Part shown: positions 1 to 6,083 of the stretch, in pieces
Position numbering within the stretch: position 1 is the stretch's first letter
How the letters are laid out: each line of letters begins with the position of its first letter
NCBI GenBank assembly: GCA_900548085.1
Contig: URJF01000083.1
Coordinates: forward strand, 1 to 6,570
Origin: an uncultured Oscillospiraceae bacterium
Lineage (GTDB): Bacteria; Bacillota; Clostridia; Oscillospirales; Acutalibacteraceae
Direction: 5' to 3'
Length of the DNA: 6,570 nt
Notes under the pieces: model-generated
Told to the model about the DNA's origin: nothing
The model's input: the letters and a program-made list of their open reading frames with translations, nothing else
Database searches by the model: none
Program-made: the position numbers and the translations under genes

Positions 1-278
1 CTGCCACGGTTAAAATTATCGGTCAAAACAAAAGTGCGGCGATACATAAGATATTCGTTATAACTCAGCACTTTACCAACGCCGGACAGCGGAGTTTCGG
101 GCGAAAACGGTACAATTATATCCGTATCAAAAGGTGCGTCAAGGCTCTCGTTTTCGCAAAAAGAAATCTTCCATTTTCCGTTAAGAGACATATAGCTGTC
201 ACGAACGAACTGCGGTCTCGGATACTCGCTGAGAGGGCAATCTTTGTTTAGATCCTCTCCCCATTTTGTATAAAGCAT
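1..278 (-). CDS. Glycoside hydrolase family 2 enzyme (beta-galactosidase-like), N-terminal fragment cut by the left edge
   Basis: Only the first 92 codons are in the window; the gene runs off the left end. The protein begins MLYTKWGEDLNKDCPLSEYP and continues with PRPQFVRDSYMSLNGKWKISF-type sequence (about residues 20-40), then IVPFSPETPLSGVG (55-68) and YRRTF (79-83). This is the start of the N-terminal jelly-roll sugar-binding domain of GH2 enzymes: the 'PRPQ.VRDSY..LNG.W' and 'VPFSPE.PLSGV' patterns are typical of Clostridia GH2 proteins annotated as beta-galactosidase or beta-glucuronidase. No signal peptide is visible, so it is probably cytoplasmic. The catalytic TIM barrel is outside the window, so substrate and activity cannot be judged. 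The ATG shares its A with the TAA stop of the ABC transporter gene (TAATG), and a GGAGG lies 7 nt upstream inside that gene, which fixes the start and suggests coupled translation. Family call is confident; the exact enzyme is not. Confidence 0.85.
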   Translation of the reverse strand, partial: MLYTKWGEDLNKDCPLSEYPRPQFVRDSYMSLNGKWKISFCENESLDAPFDTDIIVPFSPETPLSGVGKVLSYNEYLMYRRTFVLTDNFNRG

Positions 279-290
279 TATTTTTCCTCC
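276..290 (-). promoter_or_regulatory. Ribosome binding site and TAATG stop-start junction of the GH2 gene
   Basis: On the minus strand the sequence reads GGAGGAAAAATAATG. GGAGG is at 290-286, the TAA stop of the ABC gene at 280-278, and the ATG of the GH2 gene at 278-276. The Shine-Dalgarno sequence is built from the last codons of the ABC gene (ATG GAG GAA AAA TAA). The one-base overlap with near-ideal 7-nt spacing is typical of termination-reinitiation coupling; the coupling itself is inferred. Confidence 0.85.
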
Positions 291-1984
291 ATAACAATTT
301 TATGGTCAATTATTTGGATATGTTTATTACAAATTTCAAGTGCAGCACGCTTGTGCGATACGATAATGCAGGTTTTATCCTTAAGCTCCTTTAGGTTAGT
401 AAGGAAACGCATCTCGGTAGCCTCATCAAGAGCGGAGGTAGCTTCGTCAAGGAGCATAACCGGAGACTTTGAAAGCAAAGACCTGGCGATAGCAAGACGC
501 TGCAGCTGGCCCTCGGACAAGCCTATACCACGCTCACCGATAACTGTCTCTAAGCCATCGGGCAATTCATTAACGAACTGGTCGCTACAGGAGATACGGA
601 TAGCCTGCTGTATTTCCTCTTCGGTAGCATCGCTGTTAATAAAAGTGATGTTGTCACGAATTGTACCGGACAACAAAAAATTGCCCTGGGGAACATAGGA
701 AAAAAGCCGTCTTGTATGGAAGTCGGCAGGTATTGAGCCGTTGTTGAACACAAGATCAATATTGCCTTGTTCTACCTTGAACACACCTAACAGTAATTTC
801 AGCAATGTGCTCTTGCCTATACCGGAGATACCCATAATGGCAACGAAATCGCCCTTGTTGATTTTAAGTGAGGTACTGTCGAGAATAATATCTCTGTCGT
901 ATCTAAATGAAATGTTATCAAAGTCAATATATTTGAGTCTGTTATATGTATCGACCACATCAATGTCGGAATGATTATCCTCCTGCTCGTCAGGGATATT
1001 TTCTATCTCAATAAGTCTCTCCGCCGAAGCAATGATGGTAAAATACTGAGGGAGCATATATGACAGGCTGGCAAAAGGAGTTTGAATCTGATTAACAAGT
1101 TGGAGCATAGCGGTGATTGTACCGTAATCTATGCCGTTGATAAGGCGGTAGGCGCCGAATGCAAGAGCAAACACATAGCCGAAGTTAAACACAAAATTCA
1201 GTCCTGCATTGACTGTTATGCCGAAAAATCGTCTTTTCATCTTGGCCTTATAGTTTTCACTTTGAAGATTGTCAGCCTCATCTGCAACCTTGTCCTCTAC
1301 ACCGAAGGCTTTTACAACAAGAAGGCTGGTAAGTATTTCTTGGACAAATGATCGGGTTTTGCCCTCTGTTTCCTGAACTCTTTTGTGAAGCTGTTTGAGC
1401 TTTTTTCTGAACACATGGGAAAACAGGAAAACAAGCACACCGCCAACAAGAAATATAACTGCAAAAATCTTATCTATAAAAATGAGGTAAATAAACGCAC
1501 AAAGCAGTTTTACAACATAATAAACAAGATTAGGCAAAATTGTGGCAAAGCCGTCGGAAATAAGAATGATATCGTTGAACATTCTGTTGTGCAACTCGCC
1601 GGTATGATATTTTGATATTTTAGAATAATCCTTACGCATAATGACCTTTAGCATATGCTCCTTGAGTATCCACTCAAGTTTGCACTTACAGCGTTCGGTC
1701 AGGCTCTTGTCTGCCAATGACAACAGCATTTGGAACATAATCAGCACAAAGAAGCATATAGCATAGAACATAACTCTCTTAAAGCTGTGCTCCTCTGTAG
1801 CGGCATTGATTATATTCTTTGAAAAATTAGCAAAGATAACGGTGGTAACTGCATTTACGGCATTGATAATAACAATCAATGCAACCTGCCAACGCTGTGC
1901 CTTGCAGACATTGTTTATCCATTTCAGCGTAGCAATATCCGACTTGTCGAACTTTAGCTTATTATAACTTGTATATGACGCCAC
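278..1984 (-). CDS. Exporter-type ABC half-transporter (fused membrane and ATPase domains)
   Basis: This 568-residue protein has the length and layout of a type IV (ABCB/MsbA-like) half-transporter that acts as a dimer in the cytoplasmic membrane. The N-terminal membrane domain has about six hydrophobic segments (roughly 33-52, 71-91, 148-170, 172-190, 256-280 and 293-316). The ATPase domain (about 350-568) has a Walker A GISGIGKST (385-393), a Q-loop with Gln433, a signature LSEGQ (489-493), a Walker B ending LLDE with catalytic Glu514, the D-loop SALD and the switch His544, so it should hydrolyse ATP. The signature has Glu in place of the third-position Gly of LSGGQ. There is no N-terminal C39 peptidase domain. 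The start is GTG, 3 nt after the stop of the upstream peptidase-like gene, with AAGGAG 9 nt before it. Gene order suggests peptide export, but multidrug or lipid transport is possible. Family is certain; substrate is unknown. Confidence 0.93.
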   Translation of the reverse strand: MASYTSYNKLKFDKSDIATLKWINNVCKAQRWQVALIVIINAVNAVTTVIFANFSKNIINAATEEHSFKRVMFYAICFFVLIMFQMLLSLADKSLTERCKCKLEWILKEHMLKVIMRKDYSKISKYHTGELHNRMFNDIILISDGFATILPNLVYYVVKLLCAFIYLIFIDKIFAVIFLVGGVLVFLFSHVFRKKLKQLHKRVQETEGKTRSFVQEILTSLLVVKAFGVEDKVADEADNLQSENYKAKMKRRFFGITVNAGLNFVFNFGYVFALAFGAYRLINGIDYGTITAMLQLVNQIQTPFASLSYMLPQYFTIIASAERLIEIENIPDEQEDNHSDIDVVDTYNRLKYIDFDNISFRYDRDIILDSTSLKINKGDFVAIMGISGIGKSTLLKLLLGVFKVEQGNIDLVFNNGSIPADFHTRRLFSYVPQGNFLLSGTIRDNITFINSDATEEEIQQAIRISCSDQFVNELPDGLETVIGERGIGLSEGQLQRLAIARSLLSKSPVMLLDEATSALDEATEMRFLTNLKELKDKTCIIVSHKRAALEICNKHIQIIDHKIVMEEK

Positions 1985-1999
1985 GACTTACTTCTCCTT
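1982..1999 (-). promoter_or_regulatory. Ribosome binding site deciding the GTG start of the ABC transporter
   Basis: AAGGAG at 1999-1994 lies 9 nt before the GTG at 1984-1982, and the TAA of the upstream peptidase-like gene (1990-1988) sits between them. No ATG in this frame lies near the site, so GTG is the best start. The Shine-Dalgarno sequence is inside the last codons of the upstream gene, which favours coupled translation of the pair. Confidence 0.8.
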
Positions 2000-2458
2000 G
2001 TTACCTTTAATTTTGTGATAAATAGGGCGAAGAACTTTCAGCACAGCCCCTTTTACTTTCATATATAACGGACGGATAGGAATGAGAGCTACCCATATAC
2101 GAGAATACAGCTTATATCCCTTATTAGTGCTAAGGTCTATATACTTTTTTCCGTTCTTATAATAGCCGATGAGCTGACCGCAAATCATATCGTCGGTAAC
2201 ATATTCACGCTTTAGCAAATTGTCTCCCATAATGATATAGTGGTCATCGTGGACCTCGATAATGCGGTGCATAACATATTTTCCCGACGGCAATATATAG
2301 ACCGGTATATCATATTTTTTCAGTCTGCCCTTTGGGCGAACTACTATGATATTATCTCTGCCCTGATGTATCATAGGACGCATAGAAGTACCGAGAGTAA
2401 GTCCGGTATATTTTCCGTCGGTCTCCAGTGCTTCCTTTATAGACTTAAATTTTTTCAT
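1988..2458 (-). CDS. S24/S26-family serine peptidase-like protein (signal peptidase fold, no N-terminal anchor)
   Basis: A 156-residue protein with the core motifs of the S24/S26 superfamily (LexA and type I signal peptidases). GTSMRPMI at 23-30 places the nucleophile at Ser25. VMHRIIEV at 62-69 puts a His (His64) where bacterial signal peptidases usually have the catalytic Lys, as in SipW/ER-type enzymes. MGDN at 77-80 matches the conserved GD box, with Asp79, Asp89 or Asp90 as possible third residues. Unlike secretory signal peptidases there is no hydrophobic segment before the serine; only a basic, moderately hydrophobic C-terminal region (about 121-150) could touch the membrane. It therefore probably faces the cytoplasm. 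It precedes the ABC exporter gene by 3 nt, so it may trim a leader from an exported peptide (inference). It lacks a LexA-like DNA-binding domain. The ATG start has GGAG 8 nt upstream. Fold is fairly sure; substrate is unknown. Confidence 0.8.
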   Translation of the reverse strand: MKKFKSIKEALETDGKYTGLTLGTSMRPMIHQGRDNIIVVRPKGRLKKYDIPVYILPSGKYVMHRIIEVHDDHYIIMGDNLLKREYVTDDMICGQLIGYYKNGKKYIDLSTNKGYKLYSRIWVALIPIRPLYMKVKGAVLKVLRPIYHKIKGNKEK

Positions 2459-2492
2459 ATATTCAACTCCGAATCGTAGTTATCAAAAATTA
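2459..2492. other. 34-nt gap between ispF and the peptidase-like gene, the longest intergenic space in the window
   Basis: This gap separates the conserved housekeeping run from the peptidase/ABC/GH2 genes. It holds the Shine-Dalgarno GGAG (2470-2467) of the peptidase-like gene and is AT-rich. A TTGATA element is present, but the only -10-like hexamer at normal spacing would overlap the ATG, so it is not a usable promoter for that gene. No stem followed by a T-run is present. Read-through from ispF is therefore the simplest reading. Confidence 0.55.
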
Positions 2493-2960
2493 TTATCTGA
2501 CGAGTACAACCGCATGAGCGGATATTCCCTCTTGTCTGCCGGTAAAGCCTAAGTTTTCTTCTGTAGTGGCTTTTACGCTGACTGCGGAGACATCAACACC
2601 GCAGGCGGCGGCAATGTTTTTGCGCATTTGGGGAATATAAGGTTTCATCTTAGGCTTTTGGGCTATGAGAGTTGAGTCTATATTCTCAACAAAATATCCT
2701 GCTTCATTTATTATTCTGTTCACCTCTCTGAGCAAAACAAGAGAGTCTGCGCCCTCCCACTTAGGATCGGTGTCGGGAAAATGAGTGCCTATATCACCTA
2801 AAGCGCAAGCACCCAACAGAGCATCCGATATTGCGTGAAGGAGGACATCTGCGTCACTGTGGCCGAGCAGTCCTCTGTCGTGAGGAATGTCAACTCCGCC
2901 CACTATCAATTTTCTGTTTTCAACGAGTTTATGGACATCATATCCGTGTCCTATTCGCAT
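2493..2960 (-). CDS. ispF: 2-C-methyl-D-erythritol 2,4-cyclodiphosphate synthase (IspF)
   Basis: IspF converts CDP-ME 2-phosphate to 2-C-methyl-D-erythritol 2,4-cyclodiphosphate with release of CMP. This is the fifth enzyme of the MEP route to isoprenoid precursors, a cytoplasmic homotrimer. The 155-residue length is normal. The metal ligands are Asp8 and His10 in GHGYDVHKL and His42 in GHSDADVLLHAISDALLG (33-50). FPDTDP (61-66), QKPKMKPY (101-108) and the C-terminal signature ATTEENLGFTGRQEGI (131-146), which forms the nucleotide pocket with Thr132/133 and Glu135, are all intact. The ATG lies 9 nt after the ispD stop, and its AGGTG Shine-Dalgarno begins on the last base of that stop, so the two MEP genes are very probably translated together. 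No odd features; identification is secure. Confidence 0.98.
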   Translation of the reverse strand: MRIGHGYDVHKLVENRKLIVGGVDIPHDRGLLGHSDADVLLHAISDALLGACALGDIGTHFPDTDPKWEGADSLVLLREVNRIINEAGYFVENIDSTLIAQKPKMKPYIPQMRKNIAAACGVDVSAVSVKATTEENLGFTGRQEGISAHAVVLVR

Positions 2961-2969
2961 AACATCACC

Positions 2970-3635
2970 TTATTTTTTCAATATACTCTCGGCAAAATCT
3001 ATATCCTCGGGAGTAGTAATTTTTATATTTGTGTAGTCGCCGGTCACCATTTTTACCTTTTTGCCGTAATACTCTGCCAGCTGACAATCGTCGGTAAAAT
3101 CTCTGCCGTTTTTTTCTGCAAATTCGAGAGCAGATTTGTAAAGCTCAAAATCGAATATCTGCGGTGTTTGGACCGCAAACAAAGTGCTTCTGTTCGGAGT
3201 GTTCACCACAAAGCCGTCCTTGTCTACCACTTTGATTGTGTCTTTTACATACACACCTGTAGCGGCAGCGGAATACTCCTTTGCCGCTCTTACGGTATCG
3301 TCTATGGCATCGGAAGAAATCAATGGACGTGCGCCGTCGTGAATAGCGAGCAGTCCGCATTCGTCTATAGTCTCAACAGCATTACGAACACTCTGCTGTC
3401 TCGTATCTCCACCGATAACGAATGTAACTCTTTCATCTGTAAGCAAAGCAGAAAATGTTTCTAAATCCTGCTCTCTCACAGTGACTATAACCTCGTCTAT
3501 ATCCGAGGAGGACAAAAAAGCATCTACACTGCGTTCTATAACAGTTTTTCCGCCGATTTTCAGCAGCAGCTTGCTGTCCTTTGTTTTCATACGGGTACCG
3601 TTTCCGGCTCCGAGAATTATCGCAATATTATTCAA
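2970..3635 (-). CDS. ispD: 2-C-methyl-D-erythritol 4-phosphate cytidylyltransferase (IspD), TTG start
   Basis: IspD joins CTP and MEP to give CDP-ME and pyrophosphate, the third step of the MEP pathway. At 221 residues it has the usual length and one nucleotidyltransferase (Rossmann-like) domain. Visible motifs are the glycine-rich CTP loop LGAGNGTRM (8-16) with Arg15, Lys22 (equivalent to E. coli Lys27), GGDTRQQSVRNAV (75-87), HDGARP (99-104) with the metal-binding Asp100, Arg149 plus QTPQIF (156-161), TDDCQLAEYYG (181-191) and NIKITTPEDI (203-212) with Lys205. The residue before Lys22 is Ser, where Pro is usual (PKQ). The start is TTG, 8 nt inside the end of rqcH, preceded by GGAGG at 9 nt. 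Starting there leaves only three residues before the beta strand, as is normal for the family. The enzyme of the fourth step, IspE, is not in the window. Confidence 0.97.
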   Translation of the reverse strand: MNNIAIILGAGNGTRMKTKDSKLLLKIGGKTVIERSVDAFLSSSDIDEVIVTVREQDLETFSALLTDERVTFVIGGDTRQQSVRNAVETIDECGLLAIHDGARPLISSDAIDDTVRAAKEYSAAATGVYVKDTIKVVDKDGFVVNTPNRSTLFAVQTPQIFDFELYKSALEFAEKNGRDFTDDCQLAEYYGKKVKMVTGDYTNIKITTPEDIDFAESILKK

Positions 3636-5313
3636 TCTCCGTTACCTCCGACAGTTCTTCCTCATTAGGAGTGACATACTCCGTATTGTAATTGTCGTAT
3701 ATAACCATACCGGGCTTTGCACCGTTTGGTTTGTGCACATTTTTGACTATGGTATAATCCACTGCCACATTGGAGGAACCTGCCGCTTTTGAGTTATGGG
3801 CGGCGAGCATAGCAGCCTGTCTGATAAGAGTATCGGTAAAAGGCTTATCCTTTACGGCGGTGACAATTACATGACTTCCTGCCGCATCCTTAACATGAAA
3901 CCAAAGGTCATAATTTTTTGCCGTTTTGAGTGTAAGCTGATCATTTTGGACATTATTGCGTCCGACATAGATAGTAAACCCTTCGGAAGAAATATATTTT
4001 TTTGGCGGCAGCTTTTTTTGCTTATTGTTCTTTGTACCTCTTTTGCTGAGAAATCCGCTCTCGTACAGCTCTGTACGGATGGCCGTAATCTCGCTGTCAC
4101 TTTCGGCACGAGAAAGGCTGTCAATGACCGACTCCAAATATGCCGCTTCGTTCTCTGCCTCGGCAATGAAATCGTTGAGTTTTGACTCAGCCACCTGTTT
4201 TTTTCGGTACTCTTTATAATACTTTTGGGCATTCTGTGAAGGTGAAAGTGTTGGGTCAGCAGGTATCCTTATCTCTGCGTTGTTGTCATAAAAATTCTGA
4301 AGGTCATAGAAAAATGAGCCTTTTTTCAGTGCATAAGCATTAGCGGTAATAATGTCACCGTATATTCTGAACTTGTCCTTATCCTTACATTCCTCAAGTT
4401 CGTTCTGCCTGTTGATTGCCTTTCGTACAGCTCGCTCCCTTAGAGTAGTGAGATGCTTAAACAAATCATTTGAGCGCTGTTTTATGCGGTCGTGTCTGAC
4501 CTGCTCGTAATAAAAATAGTCAATGAGTGATGAAAAGTCATCAAAAGTTTTCAACTGACACATACCGTCATACTGCTTCGGCTCAAAAAAAGTAAAGTCT
4601 TTCGGTCCGTCAAGCATAACAACTGTGGGAATCGGGTGCTGTATATCATTTTTCAACTCTGCGAGCGTTTTGCCGTATTCTATTTCACGGGCAACTATCG
4701 GAGAAATACCCTGGAGCACTTCTTGGGCTGCTTTGCTGCGTTTTTGGCAGTGAGAAGCCGACATGGCATTTTCTATATCGGATACATCATCAGTGAGAAT
4801 ATTCTTCTTATGCTGAGCCGGAGGCAAGGTATATTTCAGACCCGGCAGAATTTGGCGCACAGACGACTTGAGAGCGTCAATACGCTTTATGCACTCAATA
4901 ATTTTGTCGTTTTTGTCGGTAATAATGATATTGCTGTACCTGCCCATAATCTCAATGATGACATTATAAACCACAGGATCGCCCAAATCGTTGCGGCAAT
5001 CGAACACAAGAGTCAGTATTCGCTCAAATCCATCCTGCCTAATTTCTTTCAGCACACCGCCGCACAGGAGCTTACGCAAAAGCATAGTAAGCATAGGCGG
5101 TTTTTTTGGATTTTCGATATGAGCGGAGGTAAACTGAATACGGGCACAATCCGCCTTTGCAGAAAGGAGCAGTTTTTCTGTTCCGGTCCTTGTGCGGAAA
5201 GTGAATAGTATTTCATCCTTAGAGGGCTGATAGATTTTGTCCACTCTGTAGCCTGTAACTCGGTCGGATATTTCGTTTTTTAATAAATGGAGATAAATTC
5301 CGTCAAGTGCCAT
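3628..5313 (-). CDS. rqcH: RqcH/NFACT ribosome quality control protein (Rqc2/NEMF homologue)
   Basis: RqcH binds the 50S subunit that still carries a stalled nascent chain and recruits tRNA-Ala to add a C-terminal alanine tail as a degradation mark. Older names are YloA, FbpA and PavA (fibronectin-binding). At 561 residues it is full length. The NFACT-N domain (about 1-200) starts MALDGIYLHLL and carries GFERIL (95-100) and EIMGRYSNIII (121-131); these sit where B. subtilis RqcH has its functional Asp97-Arg98 and Glu121-Ile122-Met123. Here residue 97 is Glu, a conservative change. A middle helical/coiled-coil region spans about 265-410. The NFACT-R domain (about 440-545) includes GFTIYVGRNNVQND (445-458), DLWFHVKDAAGSHVIV (469-484) and HKPNGAKPGMV (527-537). 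No signal peptide is seen, so the cytoplasmic role is favoured. The ATG has AGGA 7 nt upstream and lies 12 nt after the nif3-like gene. Confidence 0.96.
   Translation of the reverse strand: MALDGIYLHLLKNEISDRVTGYRVDKIYQPSKDEILFTFRTRTGTEKLLLSAKADCARIQFTSAHIENPKKPPMLTMLLRKLLCGGVLKEIRQDGFERILTLVFDCRNDLGDPVVYNVIIEIMGRYSNIIITDKNDKIIECIKRIDALKSSVRQILPGLKYTLPPAQHKKNILTDDVSDIENAMSASHCQKRSKAAQEVLQGISPIVAREIEYGKTLAELKNDIQHPIPTVVMLDGPKDFTFFEPKQYDGMCQLKTFDDFSSLIDYFYYEQVRHDRIKQRSNDLFKHLTTLRERAVRKAINRQNELEECKDKDKFRIYGDIITANAYALKKGSFFYDLQNFYDNNAEIRIPADPTLSPSQNAQKYYKEYRKKQVAESKLNDFIAEAENEAAYLESVIDSLSRAESDSEITAIRTELYESGFLSKRGTKNNKQKKLPPKKYISSEGFTIYVGRNNVQNDQLTLKTAKNYDLWFHVKDAAGSHVIVTAVKDKPFTDTLIRQAAMLAAHNSKAAGSSNVAVDYTIVKNVHKPNGAKPGMVIYDNYNTEYVTPNEEELSEVTEIE
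3633..3649 (-). promoter_or_regulatory. Ribosome binding site and TTG start of ispD inside the end of rqcH
   Basis: The minus strand reads GGAGGTAACGGAGATTG. GGAGG at 3649-3645 is 9 nt from the TTG at 3635-3633, and a second GGAG follows at 3640-3637. The rqcH stop TAA (3630-3628) lies just downstream, giving the 8-nt overlap TTGAATAA. No ATG or GTG is available before the CTP-binding loop, so TTG is the best-supported start. Confidence 0.8.
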
Positions 5314-5325
5314 TGTAACTTCCTA

Positions 5326-6072
5326 CTATATGGATTTTATGGGGTTTTCTGTCGACGCAGAAATAAATTCTACATCAACAAAGATTTTTTCTAACTTTTC
5401 TTTGAGCATTAAAAATGGAATATGCTCTGTCTCATAGTGTCCTGCAGAGATGACTGCATCGCCTCTCTGCTGTGCATCGAGCATAGTGTGGTAGGACATA
5501 TCGCCTGTAACATAGCAGTCACATTCCTTAGCGGCATTGGGCTGAAACTCGCCGCCGGCACCACCGCAAACGCCTACTCGCTTTATCAATCTGTCGGTAT
5601 CTGTGTAACGAATACCGGACACACTGAGGGTATCGCTGATGAACTGAGCAAAGTCGTCCATACTCATTCCCTGCTCCAAATCACCAAACACAGTAAAACC
5701 GTCGTCGGAGCGATAGGTATTCTGCAAGCCTAACACCTTTGCGAGATTTTCGTTAATTCCGTCCGCCGCCACATCAAAATTGGTGTGAGCACAAAGTGCG
5801 GATATTCCGCTGTTCGCCAGGGCATAGACGGCAGAGTCTGAAAGAACATCGGACACCGGCTTAAATATAACAGGATGATGAGTAAGCACAAGGTCTGCGC
5901 CAATATCTTTTGCAAATGCACAAACCTCTTTTGTGGCATCGAGAGCCATAACAACCTTTTTTACTTCTTGTCTGAAATCTCCTACAAGGTGGCCGCTGTT
6001 GTCCCATTCTTCCTGGGTATCATAGGGTGCTATTGAGTTTATATAATCATAAATATTCTTTACTGTAGTCAT
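5326..6072 (-). CDS. Nif3-like dinuclear metal centre protein (YbgI/YqfO family)
   Basis: A 248-residue member of the Nif3/DUF34 family, whose members form toroidal hexamers with a two-metal site facing the central cavity. The biochemical role is unsettled; GTP cyclohydrolase I type 2 is a common but doubtful label. Family motifs are EEWDNSGHLVGD (21-32), THHPVIFKP (64-72), HTNFDVAADGINENLAK (96-112), GVCGGAGGEF (167-176), YVTGDMSYH (187-195) and AGHYETEH (210-217). The metal ligands expected by analogy with E. coli YbgI are all present: His65, His66, Asp100, His212 and Glu216. The length matches the short form without the PII-like insert found in B. subtilis YqfO. Its ATG overlaps the trmK stop (ATGA), with GAGG 7 nt upstream. 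The trmK-nif3 pair is widespread in Bacillota. Family is certain; function is not. Confidence 0.93.
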   Translation of the reverse strand: MTTVKNIYDYINSIAPYDTQEEWDNSGHLVGDFRQEVKKVVMALDATKEVCAFAKDIGADLVLTHHPVIFKPVSDVLSDSAVYALANSGISALCAHTNFDVAADGINENLAKVLGLQNTYRSDDGFTVFGDLEQGMSMDDFAQFISDTLSVSGIRYTDTDRLIKRVGVCGGAGGEFQPNAAKECDCYVTGDMSYHTMLDAQQRGDAVISAGHYETEHIPFLMLKEKLEKIFVDVEFISASTENPIKSI

Positions 6073-6083
6073 AGTTTTTCCTC
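6069..6083 (-). promoter_or_regulatory. ATGA stop-start overlap and ribosome binding site of the nif3-like gene
   Basis: GAGG at 6083-6080 precedes the ATG at 6072-6070 by 7 nt, and the trmK stop TGA occupies 6071-6069, giving ATGA. The Shine-Dalgarno sequence lies within the last trmK codons. The arrangement implies coupled translation of the two genes. Confidence 0.85.

Noticed and set aside
278..1984. PCAT-type peptidase-containing bacteriocin transporter
   Set aside because: There is no N-terminal C39 cysteine peptidase domain; the membrane domain begins about 33 residues from the start.
1988..2458. LexA-type repressor or phage repressor
   Set aside because: It shares the S24/S26 catalytic core, but there is no helix-turn-helix domain and only 24 residues precede the serine.
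2459..2492. Possible promoter (TTGATA with an AATATA-like -10) before the peptidase-like gene
   Set aside because: At normal spacing the -10 element would overlap the ATG, so the transcript would lack the start codon and ribosome binding site.
2835..3464. A 209-codon open frame on the plus strand opposite ispF and ispD
   Set aside because: It lies antisense to two clear MEP enzyme genes, crosses their junction, matches no family I recognise and reads like low-quality hydrophobic and Cys-rich shadow translation.
3867..4232. A 121-codon minus-strand frame inside rqcH
   Set aside because: It is a second frame within the intact rqcH gene, with no recognisable motif; the rqcH frame is continuous, so this is not a frameshift remnant.
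4636..5208. A 190-codon plus-strand open frame opposite rqcH
   Set aside because: It is antisense to the conserved NFACT-N region of rqcH, which explains the base composition; there is no family resemblance and no reason to expect a second gene.
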